This document shows positions 57,994 through 64,000 of a stretch of DNA of 64,000 nt, in pieces. Position numbers and translations under genes: made by a program. The notes under the pieces are model-generated. The model was not told where the DNA came from. It made no database searches and worked only from the letters and a program-made list of their open reading frames with translations. Source of the DNA: Pichia kudriavzevii (lineage: Eukaryota > Ascomycota > Pichiomycetes > Pichiales > Pichiaceae); assembly GCF_003054445.1 (NCBI RefSeq), contig NC_042506.1:317501-381500 (forward strand). The letters run 5' to 3'. How positions within the stretch are numbered: position 1 is the stretch's first letter; the number at the start of each line of letters is the position of its first letter.

Positions 57994-59532
57994 GTTATTT
58001 AGTTGTTAGTATATAGTTAAAAATTGTGAACCACCAGAAAAATTGAAGAAACCTAGGAGGCTCCGATTAATGTTCAACACGGAAAGCAAATTTACGCTCA
58101 ATAGCGTGCACACCAAAAAAAAACCAAATAAAAAACATCCTGCACGCTATTTTTTCATTATAGCGCAAATTTCCGAAATTCACATCATGTAAGTTTGGTA
58201 TTAAACAAAGTGTAACTTCTTTCACATTCCATAATTAAAAAATTGATTGACAGATATAGCTGAAATATCCACTACTTCTTTATTTCAAGTAGAGAGAGCA
58301 AGGCTGATCGGTTGGTAGGTAGAGGATTTCGAGTAAAACAACTTCCGAAGATGATATTTAGAGATGGTTAGCACTAAATTGTTTTCACAATATTTAATAA
58401 ACAATTTTTACCGAGGCGTAGCAAATGTTATTTAATATCAGTGTTCTTCTAGCATTGAAATTATAATGATGCGGTTGGCAATGGAATACCAATAAATAAG
58501 TATAATCTATTATACGTAAATGTAGAACCTGGCTAATATTTATCTGCGGTGGCTGTGCTTCAAACAAAAATAACAAACTTAGTTTTGAATAGCATAAACG
58601 AGGGAATGGTATGCTTCTAGTTCCTGTGAACTTCATAGTGTAGTTAGATACATCAGGTTCATTCTGAAAAGCATATCTGTGACTACAATTGGTCTGTTTC
58701 TGTTTACCATTCTCCCTAGGAAGCCAAACTCTAGCTATGGCAACTAAAAACCACTTGGAAATAAAAATCACATGGTATTTATTCCAACAGAAATTTTTAT
58801 TCGACCTATTTTTTTTTTCGGTATATCGTTCCTTCAAATGCTCAAATATGTATGACCCCATAAACTAATAGTATTTTTTTTCGTAAAAAAGCTTTAATTT
58901 AATATCATTATCAGAATTTATTTTACCGAGTTTTAGTAGAGTTAGCCTTTTAAAGAAGTTTAAAGCTTGATTAGGGATGAATTATCTTGGAACTTACTAA
59001 GCATTCATTGGGTATGCATTTTATAAGTTATATTTTGAAACCTTGTAAAGAAGATTTATGTACAATAACATCTAGAGATAAACTAGACAAATAAAATCAG
59101 CCTGCTATATTTCACAGATATTCGGTGTGTGATTATCTAGGTACACATAAATAATAGTGTTTTGATAGGTAAGAAATGATAACAAAAACCATGGGTCAAA
59201 AAACAATAACTTCCCGATTCTTTGGAATTGGAAGAACTAGGTCTAATTGCCCGAGTTGGGATTGATGATAATTATTATAGTTTTGCTTGGTTAGTGTTTT
59301 ACTGATTTTTTTTCCAAAACTGCTCCCTTTTTTCTTTTAATGTATACAATCTTCGATAAACCAATTATTTGTTTGTACAGTTCAGAAAGATTCGTGTAAA
59401 ATTTAATAAAGCTATTTAAAACAAAGCCAAAATTTCTTTTTCATAATGTAACAAGAGTTAAAATTTTTTTGCAGGCACGTGATTTATTATATTAGCACAT
59501 ATTAAAATTTTCAAGTTGTGACATCATCCTAA
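57994..59532. other. Gene-poor AT-rich region upstream of HAT2, with inverted repeat
   Basis: About 1.5 kb with no convincing gene. AATAGCGTGCA at 58100-58110 is repeated exactly in inverse orientation at 58141-58151, with further imperfect symmetry outside (CGGAAA and GCAAATTT versions) and an A-rich centre; it lies about 110-160 bp before the HAT2 start. A 155-codon frame at 58394-58861 (minus) has no recognised motif and a Phe/Leu/Tyr/Arg-rich random-looking composition. No LTR or transposon ends were identified near the tRNA. Confidence 0.5.
58394..58861 (-). CDS. Doubtful open frame, hypothetical
   Basis: 155 codons from ATG to stop in an otherwise empty region. The product has no signal, domain or repeat that I recognise, and its codon use is AT-driven with none of the optimal-codon bias seen in neighbours. 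It is listed only because it is the longest frame in a 2-kb gene-poor stretch, and it is more likely spurious. Confidence 0.12.
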   Translation of the reverse strand: MGSYIFEHLKERYTEKKNRSNKNFCWNKYHVIFISKWFLVAIARVWLPRENGKQKQTNCSHRYAFQNEPDVSNYTMKFTGTRSIPFPRLCYSKLSLLFLFEAQPPQINISQVLHLRIIDYTYLLVFHCQPHHYNFNARRTLILNNICYASVKIVY

Positions 59533-59604
59533 GCCGTTCTAGTATAGTGGTCAGTACGCATCGTTGTGGCCGATGAGACCCAGGTTCGATTCCTGGGAAC
59601 GGCA
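59533..59604 (+). tRNA. tRNA-His (anticodon GTG)
   Basis: The 72-nt cloverleaf has acceptor arms GCCGTTC (59533-59539) and GAACGGC (59597-59603) with discriminator A. The anticodon stem-loop is CATCG-TTGTGGC-CGATG, giving anticodon GTG, and the T arm is CCAGG-TTCGATT-CCTGG. The D-loop AGTGGTCAGT serves as A box. It closely resembles yeast tRNA-His, including GTATAGTGGTYAGTAC. No intron. The extra 5' G(-1) of tRNA-His is added after transcription in eukaryotes. A T7 run at 59605-59611 is the Pol III terminator. Confidence 0.97.
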
Positions 59605-59611
59605 TTTTTTT
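59605..59611 (+). terminator. Pol III terminator of tRNA-His
   Basis: A run of seven T residues immediately follows the discriminator base of the tRNA gene. Confidence 0.85.
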
Positions 59612-59991
59612 AAATTCCTGCTATTGAAGGATTATTGGTACCTCAACTAAAGCCGTTGAAGTCTGATAATCACAACGTACATGGGCTCGTTTTGAATTCA
59701 TTCAATTTTCCTGGATTATTAAAGTTGAATTTATAAAAAAACCTAAATAGTGGAGTATATATATAGTAACCGGGTAGACTAGATCAAAAGCAAGAACAAA
59801 AAATAGAAAGAGACGACGAAATGTGTAAGAATATATATATAAGCAAAAAAAAGCAAAAGAAAAGAGTTTAAAGTTCGACGGCCGAAAGAAGAATCTAATT
59901 GTGGTATAATTTGATGTTGTAAGTTTGAGCAAAAGCTGTAATTGATGGAATTAGATGATATTTTGAAAAGACAAGGTAAAGATGGATAAAA
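59612..59991. other. Intergenic region tRNA-His to FUN19 3' end
   Basis: About 380 bp of AT-rich DNA including alternating TA runs near 59756-59765 and 59831-59842. It should contain the FUN19 3' UTR. No gene is supported. Confidence 0.5.
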
Positions 59992-61305
59992 TCACATAAA
60001 TTTTTGAAAATGTTTCTCATCAAACCAGCCAACTTTCTCAAAGGAAGCATACAAACGACTTGCCTTGTTGACATCAATTTTGCAAGATTTCTGTGCATCC
60101 GTTCTCCGGAATGGCAAGTTCAATTTCATTCTCTTCACTTTTTCTTGGAAGATTCTTCTTTTGGAGTCGAGATAGACAGCACAAGGTAACCTTAGGATTG
60201 AAGCTAAAACCACTTCCGCCGGGTGCAATTCACTAACCAAAGGATCCGACGATAAGTCCATCGACTGGCCTTTCCAATCAGTCCGAAGACATTTGGTATT
60301 ATTAGGAGGCAAAGTATCCAAAGGTGGACAGAAATCTTCAATTTTCTTGTAATCATAATTATAGGATATAGGTGTTGAGGTGCGTTGTCTCTTTGGAGTG
60401 GCTGGAGATGAGTTTGAAAATTGGCTCTTCTTTCTTATTGGAGTAGAAGGCCTCGAAATCGTGTCTGCATTCGTATCCACCGATTCTAATTCGAATCTAT
60501 TTTGACGGACAAACCTTCGAGTCCGAGGTTTCTCAACGTCTGAGTCTGAGAGGGAATTATAATTGGACTGTGATTTTAGAGAATCATAATGATGGCGAGG
60601 AGTAGATCTAGTGGTCGAAGGTAAAGAGGAGTACTTCAAGTTAGAAGAGGTGGTATAGGATGAATAGGAGTTTAGATTTTTGAATTGGTATTCCGATAGA
60701 AAGTCAAATTGGAATTTCTTGAATCCTGGTCTATTGATTTCTCTATATGGATTTATAAGAAGGGGAGAGGCATCATCGATATTTCCGTTCTCCTTTTCAT
60801 CGGCAACTTCATTCGTCTCATCAACTTTCTCACTCTTATTATTTGTTTCTTTTTCGATTGGATCGCCCAATTGTTCAGCACTAAAACGGTCAGGTGGTGG
60901 GTTGTGCAATTGAGCATCAAGAATGGGCGTATTATTTAGGGACGTTAGAGTACATTTGTCAATGCTTGGATTTGATTGAAGTTGTAATCCATCCAATGGT
61001 TTATTAGCCAGTGACCCCCCATCCAAATACCTCAAGTCACTAACGATCGGTTTGGAAGGTCTTGGGAATAACAAGTTTGGGATATCAATTTCCTCACAAC
61101 TATTCCTAGTATATGGAGACAAAGGAGGTGAGGGCATATTAAGGGTTGAGGAGGAATTTGAGTTTGCAATTGAGTTTGCAATTGAGGTTACAATGGGATT
61201 GTAATCATGTGGGTTCTCTTTCGGAGTGGTATGGAGTGTATTGTTGGAGGTATTGTTAGAGGTGTTGTTGATTGGAGTCATTGTTTCACGTATAAAAGTC
61301 GACAT
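59992..61305 (-). CDS. FUN19: SWIRM-domain protein of the Fun19/YOR338W type
   Basis: Residues 1-330 are disordered and Ser/Asn/Pro-rich, with several SP/TP sites and short basic runs. The C-terminal 90 residues form a SWIRM domain: ELHPAEVVLASILRLPCAVYLDSKRRIF, the RRTDAQKSCKIDVNKASRLYASFEKVGWFD helix pair (written here as landmarks), ending at FQKFM. The YLDSKRR and TDAQ.ACKIDVNKAS wording is that of S. cerevisiae Fun19 and YOR338W and of S. pombe Laf1/Laf2, linked to Clr6/Rpd3L histone deacetylase. Function here is inferred. Length is 437 aa. Several Asn-Thr tandem repeats occur at the N-terminus. Confidence 0.8.
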   Translation of the reverse strand: MSTFIRETMTPINNTSNNTSNNTLHTTPKENPHDYNPIVTSIANSIANSNSSSTLNMPSPPLSPYTRNSCEEIDIPNLLFPRPSKPIVSDLRYLDGGSLANKPLDGLQLQSNPSIDKCTLTSLNNTPILDAQLHNPPPDRFSAEQLGDPIEKETNNKSEKVDETNEVADEKENGNIDDASPLLINPYREINRPGFKKFQFDFLSEYQFKNLNSYSSYTTSSNLKYSSLPSTTRSTPRHHYDSLKSQSNYNSLSDSDVEKPRTRRFVRQNRFELESVDTNADTISRPSTPIRKKSQFSNSSPATPKRQRTSTPISYNYDYKKIEDFCPPLDTLPPNNTKCLRTDWKGQSMDLSSDPLVSELHPAEVVLASILRLPCAVYLDSKRRIFQEKVKRMKLNLPFRRTDAQKSCKIDVNKASRLYASFEKVGWFDEKHFQKFM

Positions 61306-61838
61306 TGGTAGACAGTTACAATTGGAGATAAGAGATAAGCTATAGAGGAAAGAGAAGAAAGGGGGAAATTAAGAGAAAGTAAGAGACAGCACGAAAAGAA
61401 ATGCTAGGGAAGAAAGAAGAAGAAGGAACAAACAAGAACCAAAATACGGAACTATAAGAGAGTCACACTAGAGTGACAGAAAGGGTTTACAAACTGTACA
61501 TGCAGAGGAAACATCATTAAGAAGTATCCCGATAATAGAACTCATAAGAACAAGAAAATTTTTTTTTTCTCACAACTGCACAAAAGAAACGAGAGCTCTT
61601 GGTACTAGTATAGCCACTACGGAAAAGCCTAAGCCCCATATAATGGGATGGTGTGAAAATTTTATTGGACATACAGGAAAATACTCCACTAATGGACGCA
61701 CTAATTAACGCACGCGCGAATGGTGACTTATTCCGATGCAGATATCAACCGTTTATTTTCTGTGGTGTTTGTAGCGGGGATTACAGACATACAAAACTAC
61801 ATTGGGCTAGACGTACTACACCATGTCACAGCTATTCA

Positions 61839-61925
61839 CAATGCACCAATGCACCAGTGCGCAAATGTCCAGTACACAGTGCCCATTACACAGTGCGCAT
61901 TGCGCAATTCATAATGCACAATGCA
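61839..61925 (+). repeat. Cluster of short TGC-core tandem repeats
   Basis: Three adjacent 8-mers (CAATGCAC, CAATGCAC, CAGTGCGC) at 61839-61862 are followed by two adjacent 14-mers differing at one base (ACACAGTGCCCATT and ACACAGTGCGCATT) at 61874-61901. Then come TGCGCA and AATGCACAATGCA. The region is markedly less AT-rich than its surroundings. Confidence 0.75.
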
Positions 61926-62556
61926 GGAAAGAAGGACCCCACCCTTTCAAATCGCTGCTTTGCCCTACATATTCTCTCCTCATGCTCAACATAGAGGAAG
62001 GGAAAGACATACACACATGCCTTTTCTTGTACTAAAGAGCATACAATTGAGGCAATTAGCGGGTAGAGTGTGGGACAAGTCAAATCCCGTGCATCGGAGT
62101 TTGCAACTGGAATGACTGTAAACTGATGTGGAAAAGAAAAAAAAAATCGGTGACCCTGAAATACAAATCGGGAAATAATTAAAAAAAAATTATTTACGCC
62201 AATTGCAAGGGCGGAAACAGGAGGCTCTGTCCATGTTTGTGCCTCTGTTGGTGCATATCTATATGTATGAGTTTTTAGGAATTGTTTCACCGTTGCAACC
62301 TGCTTTTGCAGTGATATAGGGGGGACATGCATGGATATGTTGTGCATATGTTAAAAATATTTCTGTGGAATTCTGTTAAAGAGGGAAGAGTAATGTCAAA
62401 ACGTGATTGACTATGTGTGTGTGTACTGTATGTAAGTCGTATCAACCAAACAGCATCAGATCACACATGGAAAAGGGGTGAGATCACACACAAAAAAAGG
62501 GAGGCAACTCCGAGCCATTTCTGCGCCGGGTAACGGGCGTGTGTAGGTAAGTAGCA

Positions 62557-62739
62557 TTTTTTTTTTAATTTTTTAATTTTTTAATTTTTTAATTTTTTTT
62601 AATTTTTTAATTTTTTTTAATTTTTTTAATTTTTTTAATTTTTTTAATTTTTTTAATTTTTTTAATTTTTTTAATTTTTTTTAATTTTTAATTTTTAATT
62701 TTTAATTTTTAATTTTTAATTTTTAATTTTTAATTTTTT
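62557..62739 (+). repeat. T(5-9)AA tandem tract, 183 nt of only T and A
   Basis: About 21 units of a T run followed by AA. Units are longer and variable on the left (T6-T9) and become a regular TTTTTAA heptamer on the right. It lies 120-300 bp upstream of the B-box gene start, in its promoter. Confidence 0.95.
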
Positions 62740-62858
62740 CACTATTTTCTATTGATATCTAAGGCACACTACATGGATGAGATTAGTGTATCAGATTACA
62801 CATTGCCACATTTGTTTATCGTCTTGCGGTTGTCAAGTGTTTAGAGCCAGAAAAGTCG

Positions 62859-64000
62859 ATGGAGCATAAAACCCTTGCAGATCTATTAGATTCAAACAAT
62901 AACGAGGAGGAGATTATTGAAATCAATGGTGAAGAGGATGTCAAAGATGGCGAACTATCGTTGGGGGAAGTGTGTGTAGATTGCGAGAGAATGCCAAAGG
63001 AATTGTACTGCAAGCAATGCGAGGAGAACTTTTGTAGAGTTTGTTTCCAGTTTGCGCATCGAGGTGGTAAGCGGAAAGTCCATGGTTATGATGAGCTGCT
63101 TCCGCTTGACGAAGCAGAGTCTGGAGAGAAAGGTAGATCAGAAGAAGAACAAGAAGAAAGTGAAGGAGGTAGTGAGGAAGAAGGGAACCACTTGGAAGAT
63201 GGTGCAAGGAATAAAGGTTTGAGAGAAACTGAGAAGGGCTCAATCACCGAGACGCATTTGGTCATTTTGAAGAAAATAAAGAAGTTTACAAAGTTTATCC
63301 CCTTGAGACTCACCTACGAAGAGAGACAGCTGCTTAAATTGCTAGAAGCTGCATTATCAGTCTCCGAATATACGGATAAGGTTGATATTATCACATATAC
63401 TTCTAAAACAAAGAGGATCATCACACAGTTGAAGGAAATATGCTCTATTTTGGCAGGATTGGTGGTCTCATCAAATATGAAAGTTGGGCAAAAATTGATT
63501 GAAAACAAAAATTTTGTTGATAATGCTGAATGGTATAAATCTATTTTTGAGATTGGAAGAAGATACAAGGTCATGAATCCCGAAAGAATGAGGGATACAT
63601 ACGGTAAGTTGTGTTACATAATTATGGATTCAAGACTAAAACAAGTTAAGGAACATATGGAATTCGATCTCTATAAGCCGATTTTGACAATCGAACGATT
63701 TTTAGATGAACACTCAAACGACCATTCCAACAGTTTATTTGAGGATATCTTGTTATTAGATGCAACAGCCGACATTAGGCCGGAAAATAAACCTAGGGCA
63801 ACGATTAACAGATTAATCAAACAAAAGGAAAAGGCAATTGAAATCTTAGCTGATAGATATCATCATAAGGAAGGTCTGAATAAAGAACAGATTAGAATGA
63901 TTATTTATTCTATTGGAGATTTCAACTCATACACAAATAAAAACAGAATTCCAGTTATTAATATGACCAAAAAGCTTGACTCTTTCTTTCTTGATTCTGA
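62859..64000 (+). CDS. B-box zinc-finger protein resembling UPF0652/DUF2009 (3' end outside window)
   Basis: The frame opens at ATG 62859 and is still open at the window end, giving 380 codons. Residues about 38-72 form a B-box-like zinc finger with C-x2-C-x7-C-x2-C-x4-C-x2-C-x4-H-x7-H (VCVDCERMPKELYC, KQCEENFCRVC, then His at AHRGG and KVHGY). An acidic Glu-rich spacer follows (about 88-115). After about 130 a helical region contains FEIGRRYKVMNPERMRDTYGKLCYIIMDS, which from memory resembles the UPF0652 / DUF2009 family (B-box plus this domain in fission yeast and plants). Function is unknown. I recall no S. cerevisiae orthologue. Confidence 0.75.
   Translation, partial: MEHKTLADLLDSNNNEEEIIEINGEEDVKDGELSLGEVCVDCERMPKELYCKQCEENFCRVCFQFAHRGGKRKVHGYDELLPLDEAESGEKGRSEEEQEESEGGSEEEGNHLEDGARNKGLRETEKGSITETHLVILKKIKKFTKFIPLRLTYEERQLLKLLEAALSVSEYTDKVDIITYTSKTKRIITQLKEICSILAGLVVSSNMKVGQKLIENKNFVDNAEWYKSIFEIGRRYKVMNPERMRDTYGKLCYIIMDSRLKQVKEHMEFDLYKPILTIERFLDEHSNDHSNSLFEDILLLDATADIRPENKPRATINRLIKQKEKAIEILADRYHHKEGLNKEQIRMIIYSIGDFNSYTNKNRIPVINMTKKLDSFFLDS

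Larger units (their letters stand above)
61306..62858. other. Long intergenic region between FUN19 and the B-box gene
   Basis: 1.55 kb without a supportable gene. On the FUN19 side is a purine-rich tract on the plus strand (about 61325-61440). The centre has a cluster of TGC-containing short repeats (61839-61925). A TG dinucleotide run lies near 62413-62423. The right part is dominated by a 183-nt tract of only T and A (62557-62739). Open frames here, including 61886-62347 (minus), are composed of these repeats and look random. Confidence 0.55.

Noticed and set aside
58005-58011. Second TACTAAC (minus strand) just upstream of the HAT2 first ATG, suggesting a 5' UTR intron
   Set aside because: No convincing donor upstream and the nearest AG would remove the start codon. 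Chance occurrence is likely.
58394-58861. 155-codon frame upstream of HAT2 as a real gene
   Set aside because: No motif, no codon bias and random-like composition. Listed only as a doubtful frame.
59262-59305. C/D-box snoRNA candidate (TTGATGA then CTGA)
   Set aside because: The C box lacks the purine at its first position, the boxes are too close and no terminal stem forms.
58862-59532. Solo LTR or other retroelement remnant beside tRNA-His
   Set aside because: No recognisable terminal repeats or target-site duplication by eye. A repeat search would be needed.
62543-62550. GGTAAGTA donor upstream of the B-box gene as a 5' UTR intron
   Set aside because: No branch site of the TACTAAC type before the start codon.

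Overview
The window reads as a 64 kb stretch of a budding-yeast nuclear chromosome. It has densely packed, mostly intron-less genes, introns with GTATGT/TACTAAC/CAG signals, an AT-rich composition, and products that all match Saccharomycotina families. The pyruvate decarboxylase agrees, from memory, with Pdc1 of Pichia kudriavzevii (Issatchenkia orientalis), so that species or a very close relative is the likely source (inference; no database was searched). CTG codons fall at conserved hydrophobic positions in HSP60, which fits the standard code and argues against a CTG-Ser clade yeast.

Layout, left to right: YAP1(-), ATG37-like(-), RPL12(-, with a 3'-terminal intron), MAK10(-), ATP5(-), RML2(+), MIS1(+), PDC1(-), SRC1/HEH(+), ARO2(+), an uncharacterised single-pass membrane protein with a probable beta-propeller ectodomain(-), a KTR-family mannosyltransferase(+), GTS1(+), ATG1(+), an IZH/PAQR membrane protein(+), MON1(-), BIT61(+), HSP60(+), BTN1(+), DIP2(-), DCN1(-), APC2(+), a YLR419W/DHX57-type helicase(-), NHA1(+), a ZIP zinc transporter(-), SPP1(+), HAT2(-, with a 5' intron that adds an N-terminal exon), tRNA-His(GTG)(+), a FUN19-type SWIRM protein(-) and a truncated B-box zinc-finger gene running off the right edge(+).

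The genes are ordinary housekeeping functions, not one pathway. Several themes recur: mitochondrial biogenesis (ATP5, RML2, MIS1, HSP60), autophagy and vacuolar traffic (ATG37, ATG1, MON1, BTN1, GTS1), chromatin (SPP1, HAT2, FUN19), cullin-type ubiquitin ligases (DCN1, APC2), and zinc/cation homeostasis (IZH, ZIP, NHA1). ATP5 and RML2 share a bidirectional promoter. ARO2 and the membrane-protein gene end only 9 bp apart.

I found no mobile element, CRISPR array, toxin system or foreign island, and nothing that looks like a new multi-gene system. The points worth a second look are small: two introns that change the gene models (RPL12, HAT2), RNA and promoter motifs (Puf3 site, Homol-D/Cbf1, RRPE, YRE), unusual repeats in the PDC1-SRC1 and FUN19-right-edge intergenic regions, and two uncharacterised proteins. 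The two largest gene-poor stretches are 57994-59991, which holds only the tRNA, and 61306-62858, which holds a TGC-motif cluster and a 183-nt tract of only T and A.
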